DNA of 64,000 nucleotides from Polaribacter sp. KT25b (GCF_900105145.1 NZ_LT629752.1:744001-808000), one strand, 5' to 3'; positions 43,056 through 53,243 are shown, counted from the first letter of the stretch. Program-made: numbers and translations. Notes: generated by a model from the letters alone, not told the origin.

Positions 43056-46000
43056 TTATTCTAAAGTTATTTTCTTGTTTAATTTTCCTGCTTCTGTTTC
43101 TAACTGAACAATGTAAATTCCAGTTGCTAAATTAGGCAATGAAATATCTTGAACACCATTAGATGTAAAAGTAGTATTTAAAACTTGTTTACCAAGAATA
43201 TTAAATAATTTTATATTTGCTTTTCCTTGAGATAAACCAACAATTCTTAAATTAGAATTATTAGTGTTATAAATACTGATGTTATCTAAAGAAACAGCTT
43301 CAATATTTAAAGTTGATTTAGCAGAAGTGTGTAAAAAGAATCTTCCAACCCCGTTTAAAGCTTCATCTAAAGTAACTTTATAATTTGCATTAGCTTCATC
43401 TAATCTTGTGTAAGAATTTGCTTCTCTGTCTTCTAAAAATACTTTTAATTCAGAAGGTAAGTTTAAAGCTTGTGCAGTAAATGTAATTTCTTTACCAGCA
43501 TCAGCAATAATACCAACAGGAATAACCATGGTTTCTAAATCTGAATTAGGTAAAGATTGAATTTGGAAATTTTCACCTTTACTATCAGATACTAAATGAG
43601 AATAAAGAGCAAAAGGCTGTGGCACTCCACCAAATAATTTACCATCATAACCATTATCAAAACCAGTTGTAGTACCATCTATATAATACACTTTTAAATA
43701 TCTTGAAGCATCCCCATTATTCATAAATAATTGAACTTCTGGTCTTGTAGCACTTTTTTGAAAAGTATCTGAAGCTTCATTGCTTTGCAATGCAGTTGTA
43801 AATGTTACATCATTCGTAGTTTTTGCTTCTACAAAAAATCCTTGTCCAGGAGCTATTTTAAAAGAATCTCCAGAAATTTGTGTGTCATATTGACCAGTAC
43901 CTTGATTCCAAATATAAATTTCTTCTTGTACTAATTCATCTGTATTTGTAGTTAAAAAAGTACCACTATTTATATAAGAAGCATAAGGGTTACCTATCAA
44001 ATTAAAATTATTACTGCCTTGAGTTAAACCAATTGCAACATCACCTGTATTAAGTGTTCCTGTAAAAGAAAGGTCTCCAGCAGCACCTAGTTTAGCAGTG
44101 TATCCTTTTCCGTTTACTAAAGCATCAGTTGCTCCGCTACCAAAATAAGACCATCTATCATTAGAATCTGCTTGTGAATTATCATAAGGAGCAAAACCAA
44201 TATTAGCGCCACTAGTAGCAAAAGTGTTATTGCTAATCATGTCAGTCATAATTTCTCCATTAACAGGACTAGAAACTAAATACCATGCTTTTGTTTTATC
44301 TGCGTCGTAAGCTAGAGTTCTGTTGTAAGTAACATTTCCTGAAGAAGTACCACTTACTATTAAAGAACCTCCGCTACTTATTGTAACACCATCTGTTTCC
44401 GTAATAGTTAAATCATTCGCTTCAGCTCCCGTTGAAGTTCCAATAATTGGTGCAGTAGCTACATCAGGAATAATAACATTATCAGCTGATGTAGGTACAG
44501 TATTTGTATCCCAGTTAGCTGCAGTAGCCCAATCAGAACTATCACTCCCATCCCAAGTTATTGTTGTTGGTGAATAAGGAGACCAAGTAATATCATCAAC
44601 AATTATTTGTTTACCAGTTATATTCCTTAGTTCTATTATAATATCTCCGGTAACATTTATATCATCAACTGCAAATGTATATGCATCTTTATCATCAGCA
44701 TCATCAAAAGCAATAGACGTTCCTTTAGAGACACTATTAATAAATAATTCTACTTGTCTATCTCCACTTGAGGTAAAACCTTTGTATAATTTAACAGAAA
44801 AATCTCCAATACCTCCAGTAATAGTACTAGAAGTAACTTTACTACCACTGTTTCTAAGCATTAAAGCATTACCAACAATTCCAGCTCCATTAGCATCTCC
44901 ATTTTCATCTCTAGATTCTACGTATGTCCATGTAATATTATTGTTTCCTAAAAAACTATTATCATTATATCCGCCAGTAGCATTAGAGTTAGTGAAATCT
45001 TCTACAAAATAATTAGGAGTTTCATTATCTGCAATAGTAACAGTATGTGTAGCTTGCGAAATAACCAAACCAGTTACAGTACTAGTTTCTGTAATGGTTA
45101 GAATTACAGTTTCGTTGTCTGTGTCTGCATCATCATTAATGTCTAAAGAAACGTTTTTAGAACCATCAGCAGTAAAAGTTAAACTTGCAGTATTTAAAGT
45201 GTAATCTGCAACATCTGCAGTACCAGAAGCAGCAATACTAACATCTATTTGTGTACCAGAATAATCTGAAACAGTAACAGGAATTAATACGTTAAAAGTT
45301 GCGTCTGTTTCAGATTCAGTACTTGTAGCGGCATCAAATCCAATAGATGGCGCAACTTCATCGTCTGTAATAGTAACAGTGTGTTGACTTGTTCCTAAAT
45401 CTGCTGTACCAGTAGTTACTGTAAAATCGATAATAATCGTTTCATCAATAAAATCTGCATCATCATGTATTGTTAAAGGAATACTTAAAGTTTCGTTAGC
45501 AGAAAAAGTTAATGGAGTTAAAATGATTGTATAATCTGAAGGATCTGCAGTACTAGAACCATTTACAGTTGGAGTAATGGTAACATCTGTATTGTAATTT
45601 GTAAAAGTTACAGGAATACCAGTGGTAACAACATCTACATCTGTTTCATTAACAGAAGTTGTTTCAGCGTCAAAAGTAACATTTGGTGTTAAAGACGCTG
45701 TTTCTAAAGTAAAGTTTTCTACAATCCAATTAGAGCAATCAGCATTAGTATCGTACTTAAAGGCAATATATACATTGGTACCAGCAACACCTTGTAGAGT
45801 GGTAAGGTTCTCACTGCTAATTTCTACAATAGTACCAGTACTACTTTGGGCAGCAACACTTTCTATTAATGTCCAAGTAGCAGTATTTGGGTCTCCTGTG
45901 CCTATGTAATCATTAGAATAATATATTTCTATTGCAGTAGAACCGTATTGTTGAGAGAAATCGTAAGATAAAATTTCGTTTGCAGCAGTATCTAAATTAA

Positions 46001-47369
46001 ATGCTGGCGAAATAAGCCAATCTTCTGCAGTACAGCTGTCGGTATATGCATTCATGCTTACTCCTGTTCCATTAGTGTAAGCCCAAGTTGAAGTACCTGC
46101 AATATTTTGAGCAGTCCAATCATTAGAAAAAGGATCTACACTTGTAAAGTCAATAGTGTAAGGTAATGAAATACCTGGTGCAATATCATTATCTATAATG
46201 GTAACTGTATGTGTATCTTGAGAAATTACCAAACCAGTTACAGTACTTGTTTCAGTAATGGTTAAAATTACAGTTTCAATGTCAGAATCTGCATCATCAT
46301 TAATATCTAAAGAAACGTTTTGAGAACCATCTGCAGTAAAAGTTAAACTTGCAGTATTTAAAGTGTAATCTGCAACATCTGCAGTACCAGAAGCAGCAAT
46401 ACTAACGTCTATTTGTGTGCCAGAATAATCTGAAACAGTAACAGGAATTAATACGTTGAAAGTTGTGTCAGTTTCTGTTTCAGAGCTTGTAGCAGTGTCA
46501 AAACCAATAGATGGTGCAACTTCATCATCTGTAATAGTAACTGTATGTTGGCTTGTCCCTAAATCTGCAGTTCCATCAGTTACTGTAAAATCAATAATAA
46601 TAGTTCCATTAATAAAATCATCATCATGATGAATTGTTAACGGTATATTTTTTGTTTCATCAGCACCAAATACAATCGGAGTTAAATCAATTGTATAATC
46701 TGCAGGATCTGCTGTACTTGCGCCATTTACCGTTGGGGTAATAGTAACACCTGCAGCATAGTTTGTTAAAGTTACTGGAATCCCTGTGGTAACAACATCT
46801 ATATCTGCTTCATTAACAGAACTTGTTTCAGTATCGAAAGTTACCGTTGGTGTAATTATACCTGTGAAAGCTGTCCATACAACATCGTCTATACCTACTC
46901 TATCAGCACCACCACTGCTCGAACCTCCGGTGTCATTCCATAATTTAATAACTATATCACCACTTACATTAATGTTTGATATTGTTGTTGTTGTAATTGC
47001 AGTTTCTACTGGTACAGTTCCAACTTTTACATCATTAATAAAAACTGAAAGAACACTAGAGCCTCCACTGAATTTTCTTTGAGTAGATATAGTTATGTCT
47101 CCTATACCACCGCTTATTGTTCCTGATTGCACATAAGTATCCGATTTGTCGTCGTTTAATGTGATTGCATCTCCATTAATATCTTCGCTAACTCTTGCAT
47201 TAGTGGCTGTCCAAGTAGAACCGTCATCTCCAGTCCAACTTCTAGATAAATAACTGCTTACATTACCAGTGATACCTGTAAATGTTTCTGTACCTTGACA
47301 ATAACTAAAATTGGAAATTATTGCAAAAACAAATAGCATTGCAATTTTTAATAAGTTTTTTTGTTTCAT
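43056..47369 (-). CDS. Large T9SS-secreted surface protein with Calx-beta and choice-of-anchor J domains
   Basis: The 1437-residue protein has a signal peptide (about 1-25). Next comes a GGIGD-containing beta domain (about 28-168), seen again near 800-930, and two Calx-beta pairs (about 172-395 and 560-780) with the TVTITDDEVAPSIGFD boundary. Between them is a choice-of-anchor J domain (WLISPAFNLD, about 400-555). At the C-terminus a T9SS type A sorting domain (NIKLFNILGKQVL to GIYIVQLETEAGKLNKKITL) follows. It is exported by the type IX system and bound to the cell surface. Internal blocks are nearly identical at DNA level, a sign of recent duplication. Confidence 0.92.
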   Translation of the reverse strand: MKQKNLLKIAMLFVFAIISNFSYCQGTETFTGITGNVSSYLSRSWTGDDGSTWTATNARVSEDINGDAITLNDDKSDTYVQSGTISGGIGDITISTQRKFSGGSSVLSVFINDVKVGTVPVETAITTTTISNINVSGDIVIKLWNDTGGSSSGGADRVGIDDVVWTAFTGIITPTVTFDTETSSVNEADIDVVTTGIPVTLTNYAAGVTITPTVNGASTADPADYTIDLTPIVFGADETKNIPLTIHHDDDFINGTIIIDFTVTDGTADLGTSQHTVTITDDEVAPSIGFDTATSSETETDTTFNVLIPVTVSDYSGTQIDVSIAASGTADVADYTLNTASLTFTADGSQNVSLDINDDADSDIETVILTITETSTVTGLVISQDTHTVTIIDNDIAPGISLPYTIDFTSVDPFSNDWTAQNIAGTSTWAYTNGTGVSMNAYTDSCTAEDWLISPAFNLDTAANEILSYDFSQQYGSTAIEIYYSNDYIGTGDPNTATWTLIESVAAQSSTGTIVEISSENLTTLQGVAGTNVYIAFKYDTNADCSNWIVENFTLETASLTPNVTFDAETTSVNETDVDVVTTGIPVTFTNYNTDVTITPTVNGSSTADPSDYTIILTPLTFSANETLSIPLTIHDDADFIDETIIIDFTVTTGTADLGTSQHTVTITDDEVAPSIGFDAATSTESETDATFNVLIPVTVSDYSGTQIDVSIAASGTADVADYTLNTASLTFTADGSKNVSLDINDDADTDNETVILTITETSTVTGLVISQATHTVTIADNETPNYFVEDFTNSNATGGYNDNSFLGNNNITWTYVESRDENGDANGAGIVGNALMLRNSGSKVTSSTITGGIGDFSVKLYKGFTSSGDRQVELFINSVSKGTSIAFDDADDKDAYTFAVDDINVTGDIIIELRNITGKQIIVDDITWSPYSPTTITWDGSDSSDWATAANWDTNTVPTSADNVIIPDVATAPIIGTSTGAEANDLTITETDGVTISSGGSLIVSGTSSGNVTYNRTLAYDADKTKAWYLVSSPVNGEIMTDMISNNTFATSGANIGFAPYDNSQADSNDRWSYFGSGATDALVNGKGYTAKLGAAGDLSFTGTLNTGDVAIGLTQGSNNFNLIGNPYASYINSGTFLTTNTDELVQEEIYIWNQGTGQYDTQISGDSFKIAPGQGFFVEAKTTNDVTFTTALQSNEASDTFQKSATRPEVQLFMNNGDASRYLKVYYIDGTTTGFDNGYDGKLFGGVPQPFALYSHLVSDSKGENFQIQSLPNSDLETMVIPVGIIADAGKEITFTAQALNLPSELKVFLEDREANSYTRLDEANANYKVTLDEALNGVGRFFLHTSAKSTLNIEAVSLDNISIYNTNNSNLRIVGLSQGKANIKLFNILGKQVLNTTFTSNGVQDISLPNLATGIYIVQLETEAGKLNKKITLE
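45025..46860. repeat. Internal DNA-level duplication in the surface-protein gene
   Basis: A block of about 670 bp encoding two Calx-beta domains occurs at roughly 46185-46860 and again at roughly 45025-45690. Long stretches are nearly identical, for example the segment coding SDYSGTQIDVSIAASGTADVADYTLNTA in both. The anchor-J domain separates the copies. Coordinates are approximate. Confidence 0.8.
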
Positions 47370-47940
47370 AATTTATGTATTTTGTTGCCATAAAACTACA
47401 AAAAATATAAAGAATGAAAACAGTAATTATCTATTTTACTGAAAGATAACGTTAACTTAAAATAGAGCTCTTATTTTAATATTTTCGTAAATTTATCGTT
47501 ATCTTTTTTTTAAATTCGAAAAAACTAACTGAAATTAATTTCATTTACCATTAGTAAAGTACAACAGAAAGGCAAGCATAAATAGTTTTAATGTAACTTT
47601 TAGGAGACAAACCAACCTTTTTTGTATTCCGTTCGTTTAAGTTTTGTATTTGTTACGAATCAATTTTGTATTTGTTACGTATCTATTTTGTAGAAGTACT
47701 AGTATCTCTCTATAAATATACTAGTATTTTGTGTAGTTTATACTAGTATATTTTTAAAATTATAGTAGTATTTTTACAAAGATAATATTGTAAGACCTTA
47801 AAAGCTTTAAATAGAAAGGAATTTAAAGATACAACTTTTTTTAAAAAACAACGAAGTAAATGAACGTTGGCTTTATAAAATAGCTATTTTACGAGGTTCT
47901 TTTAAATATTGATTAGAAACGAGACTTTCTTAGATGCAAA
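47370..47940. other. Long intergenic region upstream of the surface-protein gene
   Basis: 571 nt without a credible gene. The part near 47370-47520 should hold the surface-protein promoter and 5' UTR (minus strand); TATATTTTTTG at about 47406-47416 on the minus strand is a near match to the -7 element. The centre (47620-47773) is a degenerate 22-bp array, annotated separately. The remainder is AT-rich with nothing further recognised. Confidence 0.6.
47620..47773. repeat. Degenerate array of seven units with an exact 22-bp period
   Basis: Unit starts are 47620, 47642, 47664, 47686, 47708, 47730 and 47752. The first four units begin TTTTGTA. Units 2 and 3 share TTTTGTATTTGTTACG. Units 4, 5 and 6 carry the palindrome TACTAGTA at the same offset (47697, 47719, 47741), and unit 7 has TAGTAGTA (47763). 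Spacing is strictly conserved while sequence drifts, unlike a simple slippage repeat. It lies about 250-400 bp upstream of the surface-protein start. Confidence 0.8.
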
Positions 47941-49440
47941 CTAATTTTTTCGCCAGAAGAAAGGTGTAAACAAAATTAAAACTGTAAAAAGCTCTAAACG
48001 TCCAATTAACATTAAAAAAGAACAAAACCATTTTGCAGAAGATGATAAATGTGCAAAACTATCAACAGGACTTACAGAACCTAAACCAGGACCAATATTA
48101 CCTAAAGAGGAAGCTGTAGCACCTAACGCAGATAGGAAATCTAAACCCAATAATGTTAAAATAACTGATGCTAAAATAAAAATTAGCATGTAAATAATAA
48201 AAAAGGAAAGAATATTAAAAACAATTGTTTGACTCACCGATTTCCCATCATATCTTACAGGAATTATTGCATTTGGATGTAAGGCTTTTTTAAATTCTAA
48301 AAAGCTATTTTTTAGCATTATAATATGTCTAACAACTTTTACGCCTCCACTTGTAGAACCTGCAGAACCACCTGTAAAAAAGAGCGCAAAGAAAATAGCA
48401 GTTGCAAAGAAACACCATGTAGTAAAATCTGCGGATACAAAACCAGTTGTAGTTACAACAGAGGTTACCATAAATAAAGAGTGTCTTATAGCACTTTCTG
48501 CTTCGCCATATACTTTTGGATGTGCAATTGTAGTTTGTAAATTAGGATCTTGGAAAAATATAATTAAAATTGCAACAACTGCTGAAACTCCTAAAACACC
48601 AAATAAATAATATCTAAATTCTTCACTTTGAAAAACTTTTTTAATTTTACCTTTCAAAGCAAAATAGATTAGTACAAAGTTTGAGCCTGCAATCAGCATA
48701 AAAAAGATGATAATATATTGTGCAAAAGGTAGATTATTGTAAAAAGCTACACTACTGTTTTTAGTAGAAAAACCACCTGTACTTAATGTTGCCATTGCAT
48801 GATTTATAGCATCAAACCAAGTCATGCCAGCAAGTTTTAATAAAAAGAATTCAGCAAAGGTTAAAGAGACATAAATTAAGTATAATCGTTTTGCGGTGTC
48901 TGTAATTCTTGGATGTAATTTATCTGCAGATGGCCCTGGCGCTTCTGCCATAAAAAGTTGCATTCCTCCAATTCCTAAAAGAGGTAAAATTGCAATGGTT
49001 AGTACAATAATTCCCATTCCGCCTATCCAATGTGTAACACTTCTCCAAAAAAGAATGCCTTTTGGCATAGATTCAATATCTGTAAGAATTGAAGATCCGG
49101 TTGTAGAATAACCAGAAATAGTTTCAAAAAAAGCATCAGTAATACTCGGTATTGCACCAGAAAATAAGTAGGGTAACATTCCTGTAAATGAAAGTATAAG
49201 CCATCCAGAAGTTACTATTAAATAACCTTCTTTTTTATGTATACTGGTACTTTGAGGTTTGTTAAGAAAATAGAGTAGAACACCAATAAGAACTGTAATT
49301 ATTCCAGAAATTAAAATTCCGTCACCAGCTTTTTCGTCATTAAAATAACTAAAAGGATAAGCAACAAACATAAACAGTCCATTAAGAATGGCTGTAATGC
49401 CTAAAAAGCGATAAATTATTTTTAGATTTAGCGATCCCAT
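47941..49440 (-). CDS. trkH: Potassium uptake protein TrkH
   Basis: TrkH/KtrB is the K+-translocating subunit in the inner membrane. The 499-residue protein has about ten to twelve helices and the four selectivity-filter P-loops in order: SGYSTTGSSIL (about 108-118), TLSTGGFSTKNSS (about 217-229), VVTTTGFVSADF (about 325-336) and SSLGNIGPGLG (about 440-450). GGSAGSTSGGVKVVRH is the conserved gate-loop region. It lies 1 nt after the trkA stop codon, forming a two-gene operon. Confidence 0.96.
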   Translation of the reverse strand: MGSLNLKIIYRFLGITAILNGLFMFVAYPFSYFNDEKAGDGILISGIITVLIGVLLYFLNKPQSTSIHKKEGYLIVTSGWLILSFTGMLPYLFSGAIPSITDAFFETISGYSTTGSSILTDIESMPKGILFWRSVTHWIGGMGIIVLTIAILPLLGIGGMQLFMAEAPGPSADKLHPRITDTAKRLYLIYVSLTFAEFFLLKLAGMTWFDAINHAMATLSTGGFSTKNSSVAFYNNLPFAQYIIIFFMLIAGSNFVLIYFALKGKIKKVFQSEEFRYYLFGVLGVSAVVAILIIFFQDPNLQTTIAHPKVYGEAESAIRHSLFMVTSVVTTTGFVSADFTTWCFFATAIFFALFFTGGSAGSTSGGVKVVRHIIMLKNSFLEFKKALHPNAIIPVRYDGKSVSQTIVFNILSFFIIYMLIFILASVILTLLGLDFLSALGATASSLGNIGPGLGSVSPVDSFAHLSSSAKWFCSFLMLIGRLELFTVLILFTPFFWRKN

Positions 49441-49441
49441 T

Positions 49442-50788
49442 TTAATTAAAAAAACGCTCTACGGTTGATATTGCTTCGGGTAAACAGAAAACAATTACTT
49501 TATCTCCTGTTTGTATTTGCATATTTCCAAAAGACATTAAAGCTTTTCCTTCTCTAATAACTCCACCAAAAACAGCTTCTCTAGGAAATCGTAAATCTTT
49601 AATAGGTTCTTTTGTAACTTTTGAATTTATTTTTACTTCAAATTCAAAAACTTCAGCGTCAATATTATGTAAATTGGCTAATTCTAAGATTTCACCTTTT
49701 CTAATATGTTTAAAAATATTACTTGCTGCAATTAGTTTTTTGTTGATAAGGGATTGTATACCAATTGTTTGAGAAATATCGATATAATCCATGTTTTCTA
49801 CCAAAGCAATTGTTTTTTTAACGCCTTTAGATTTTGCAACTAAACAAGACATAATATTGGTCTCAGAGTTAGCGGTAACAGCAATAAAAGCATCAGTTTC
49901 TCTAATGTTTTCTTCTTCTAATAATTCTAAATCTCTTCCGTCACCATTAATAACTAAGGTATGGGTTAAAGTTTCTGCTAGTACTTCTGCTTTTTCTTTA
50001 TTCTTTTCAATCAGTTTAACTCTAAAGTTGTCTTCACAAAGATTTCTTGCTGTTTTTTCGCCAATGCTACTTCCTCCAAGAATCATTACATTTTTAATGT
50101 TAAATTGTTTCTTTCCAAGAAGTGGATACAAGTCTTTCATGCTGTAATTTGGTACAGAAAAATAGACCTGATCATCTAGTTTATATGTTGTATCTCCTCT
50201 TGGAATAATAGTTTGAGAAACATTTTCTCTTTTTATTGCAATGGTTATAAAATCTACATTAGAAAACTTTTCTTTTGCTTCTTTTACAGTAAGATCTATT
50301 AAAGGCGAATTATAAGTTAATGCTGTTCCTAATACATTAAATAAACCACTTTCAAAGGCAACAGTGTCATTAAATGAAGATTGATTTAGCAGCATTTTAA
50401 TTTCATTTGCGGCTAATTCTTGTGGCGAAATCATAAAATCTACACCAAATTTTGTAAAATCTACTTCACATTCATTTAAAAATTCAGGGTTATCAATTCT
50501 AGCAATTGTTTTTTTTGCGCCTAAAGATTTTCCAATAACAGAAATTGTAAAATTAGTATTTTGACTTTCTGTAACAGCAATTAATAAATCAGCAGAATCA
50601 ATACCAATTTCTTTTAAAAGTTTGATAGAAGTTGCATCACCTTTTTGGGTAATTACATCTAAATGATTGTTGATATAGTTTAACCTATCTCCATCAAAAT
50701 CGATGATGTAAGTGTCTTGAGATTCGTAAGAAAGTAGCTTTGCTAAATGAAAGCCAACATCTCCTGCACCTGCAATAATAATTTTCAT
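49442..50788 (-). CDS. trkA: Trk potassium uptake regulatory protein TrkA
   Basis: TrkA is the peripheral, nucleotide-binding regulator of TrkH. The 448-residue protein has two RCK units. The first TrkA-N starts IIIAGAGDVGFHLAKLL (3-19) with IDFDGDRL as the acidic end of the second strand, followed by TrkA-C (about 140-215). The second TrkA-N is at about 230 (NVMILGGSSIGEKTARNL) and ends in a C-terminal TrkA-C (FEFEVKINSKVTKEPIKDLRF). The double arrangement is standard for full-length TrkA. It is upstream of and almost contiguous with trkH. The gap to the divergent cytochrome gene is 169 nt. Confidence 0.96.
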   Translation of the reverse strand: MKIIIAGAGDVGFHLAKLLSYESQDTYIIDFDGDRLNYINNHLDVITQKGDATSIKLLKEIGIDSADLLIAVTESQNTNFTISVIGKSLGAKKTIARIDNPEFLNECEVDFTKFGVDFMISPQELAANEIKMLLNQSSFNDTVAFESGLFNVLGTALTYNSPLIDLTVKEAKEKFSNVDFITIAIKRENVSQTIIPRGDTTYKLDDQVYFSVPNYSMKDLYPLLGKKQFNIKNVMILGGSSIGEKTARNLCEDNFRVKLIEKNKEKAEVLAETLTHTLVINGDGRDLELLEEENIRETDAFIAVTANSETNIMSCLVAKSKGVKKTIALVENMDYIDISQTIGIQSLINKKLIAASNIFKHIRKGEILELANLHNIDAEVFEFEVKINSKVTKEPIKDLRFPREAVFGGVIREGKALMSFGNMQIQTGDKVIVFCLPEAISTVERFFN

Positions 50789-50957
50789 GTTTCAAATATA
50801 GAAATAGTTGCAAATATATAAAGAGTTTTGTTGGAAACGTAAATAAATAAATATTTTCAGTTTTTACGAAAGATTTATAAAGTAATTTTACTTCTTTTTT
50901 TATAAAAAACTGATAAATATCGTCTTTTTTAGAGCATAGAAACTTTATTTTTACAAA

Positions 50958-53243
50958 TTGATACTAAAAACTCATTTCTTGAAATTAAAATACGTTAACT
51001 CCCCGGTCTTTTTAAAAGTTTGTAACTTTTTGGTTCTTTTTTTACTCTTTGCTTCTTTTTTTTCGTGTGATAAAAAGCCTGAATATAAAGAAATTGAAAC
51101 AAGTAAAAGTGTTTTTTTATCAGGAGAATTAATTCCTGATAGTCATTTTCTTGGTGATAAAAAATGTAAAGAATGTCATCAAAATGAATTTAAAAAATGG
51201 GAAGGTTCTCATCATGATAAAGCAATGCAAATTGCCGATAGTGTTACTGTTTTAGCAGATTTTAACAATCATACATTTACGAGTCAAGGTGTAACTTCAA
51301 ACTTCTTTAAAAAAGGAGAAGATTTTTATGTAAACACAGATGGCCCTGATGGCAAAAATCACGATTATAAAATTGTCTATACTTTTGGGATAACGCCTTT
51401 GCAACAATACATTGTTCAATTTCCTGATGGACATTACCAATGTTTACGAACTGCTTGGGATTCTGTTAAAAATAAATGGTTTGATTTATATCCAGATTTT
51501 AAAGTAGTGCATTCAGAATGGTTGCATTGGTCAAGAGGAGGTTTAAATTGGAATAATATGTGCTCTGATTGCCATTCTACCAATGTTCGTAAAAATTATG
51601 AGCAAGAAACACATAGTTATAATACAAAATTTGCACTTATAAATGTAAGTTGTGAAGCTTGTCATGGACCAGGAAAAGAACATGTTACAGCTGAAGAAAA
51701 TTTGGGCGAAAAATATGTTGCCAATGGTAGTTTTCAAATGACAAGTGATACAGCACCAAAAGAATTGGTAGATGAATGTGCACGTTGCCACATGAGAAGA
51801 GAACAGTTTTCTGAAGCTTTTAATTTTGAAGGTACAATGTTAGATCATTATTATCCGCAGTTATTAGAAGAAAGATTGTATCAAGCAGATGGGCAAATTT
51901 TAGATGAAGATTATGTGTATGGTTCGTTTGTGCAAAGTAAAATGTATCAAAATAATGTAACTTGTACCAATTGTCATGATGCACATTCTTTAAAATTAAA
52001 GTTTGATGGAAATAAACTTTGCGCACAATGTCATGTTGCAGAAAATTATGATACTCCTAAACATCATTTTCATCCGCAAAATACAGAATCTTCTAAATGT
52101 ATAAATTGTCATATGCCTGGTAGATATTATATGGGAAATGATTTTAGAAGAGATCATAGTTTTAGAGTGCCAAGACCAGATTTAAGTGTAAAATACGGAA
52201 CTCCGAATGCATGTACAGGTTGTCATAAAGATAAAGACGATGTTTGGGCGGCTAAAAATTTCACAAAACTATTTGGCGAAGTAGATTCTGTTCATTTTTC
52301 TGATAAGTTAGCACCAGGAATTACCATGCAACCTGGCGCTCATGAAGGTTTAATTGATTTAATGCACGATAAACAGCAACCAGAAATTGTAAGAGCATCC
52401 GCAACAAAAGCATTATCAAATTATAATATTCCGAGTTCGATACAGGAATATTTAAACCTTTTAAAAGATGAATCTGCTTTGGTAAGAGGAGCAAGTGTAG
52501 ATGTTTTAAGCACTATTAACACTAAAGATTATACTTCTTATTTTTTACCATTATTAAATGATCCGAAGAGAACTATTAGAATAAAAGCATTTTTTGGTTT
52601 AGCGGTTATGGATGAATCAGAAATACCAGAATTTTATAAAGAAAGCTATCAGAAAGTAAAAAAAGAGTTTTTTACAAATTTAAAAACTAATGCAGATTTT
52701 GTAGGTTCAAGAATTAAAAAAGGAGATTATTATAATAAAAAAGGAAATATAGTTGAGGCAATTAAAAATTATGAAAATGCCTTAGCAATTGATAATATTA
52801 ACAATCAAATTAGAATAAATTTAGCCACATTATATTACAATAATAAGCAGTATGAAAAAGCAGAAAAAGCTTTTAAAACTGTAATTGAGCAAGAGCCAGA
52901 ATATGGGCCAGTTTATTATTCTCTAGCTTTAATGTATGGAGAATTAAATAGAGTAGATGATGCAATTGCTCAATTAAAAACAGCAATTAAAGTAATGCCA
53001 GATAATATTCGTTTTTATTATAATTTAGGTTTATTATATGATAAAAACCAAGATTTAAAAAATGCAGAAAAAACAATTGTTGCTGGTCTAAAAATAGATC
53101 CAAATAACGAAAGTTTATTATATGCTTTAGCATATATTTATTCTAAATCTAGTCAAAAAGAAAAAGCTAAAAATATTGTTTTAAGATTAATTCAATTATA
53201 TCCAAATAACCAACAATATAGAAGTTTTTTAAATTCGCTTTAG
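50958..53243 (+). CDS. Octahaem cytochrome c lipoprotein fused to HEAT and TPR repeats
   Basis: Up to 761 residues. A lipoprotein signal (FASFFSC, Cys37) is followed by eight CxxCH haem motifs: CKECH (about 70), CSDCH (201), CEACH (232), CARCH (274), CTNCH (336), CAQCH (355), CINCH (381) and CTGCH (419). HEAT-like repeats (about 450-560) and TPR repeats (about 595-755) follow. The haem part resembles cytochrome c554/multihaem nitrite-reductase-like proteins. Its redox partner is unknown. No ATG precedes the signal peptide; TTG 50958 or TTG 50979 must start translation. It is divergent from trkA. Confidence 0.88.
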   Translation: MILKTHFLKLKYVNSPVFLKVCNFLVLFLLFASFFSCDKKPEYKEIETSKSVFLSGELIPDSHFLGDKKCKECHQNEFKKWEGSHHDKAMQIADSVTVLADFNNHTFTSQGVTSNFFKKGEDFYVNTDGPDGKNHDYKIVYTFGITPLQQYIVQFPDGHYQCLRTAWDSVKNKWFDLYPDFKVVHSEWLHWSRGGLNWNNMCSDCHSTNVRKNYEQETHSYNTKFALINVSCEACHGPGKEHVTAEENLGEKYVANGSFQMTSDTAPKELVDECARCHMRREQFSEAFNFEGTMLDHYYPQLLEERLYQADGQILDEDYVYGSFVQSKMYQNNVTCTNCHDAHSLKLKFDGNKLCAQCHVAENYDTPKHHFHPQNTESSKCINCHMPGRYYMGNDFRRDHSFRVPRPDLSVKYGTPNACTGCHKDKDDVWAAKNFTKLFGEVDSVHFSDKLAPGITMQPGAHEGLIDLMHDKQQPEIVRASATKALSNYNIPSSIQEYLNLLKDESALVRGASVDVLSTINTKDYTSYFLPLLNDPKRTIRIKAFFGLAVMDESEIPEFYKESYQKVKKEFFTNLKTNADFVGSRIKKGDYYNKKGNIVEAIKNYENALAIDNINNQIRINLATLYYNNKQYEKAEKAFKTVIEQEPEYGPVYYSLALMYGELNRVDDAIAQLKTAIKVMPDNIRFYYNLGLLYDKNQDLKNAEKTIVAGLKIDPNNESLLYALAYIYSKSSQKEKAKNIVLRLIQLYPNNQQYRSFLNSL

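Noticed and set aside
46786..47082. 98-codon ORF antisense to the T9SS surface protein
   Set aside because: The sense frame has a signal peptide, domains and sorting signal; the antisense frame reflects Thr/Ser-rich repeats.
47620..47773. CRISPR array
   Set aside because: The 22-bp units are contiguous and degenerate, there are no unique spacers between identical repeats, and no cas genes are in the window.
49791..50147. 118-codon ORF antisense to trkA
   Set aside because: It is a shadow of a strongly conserved gene, with Ser/Phe-rich composition typical of antisense frames.
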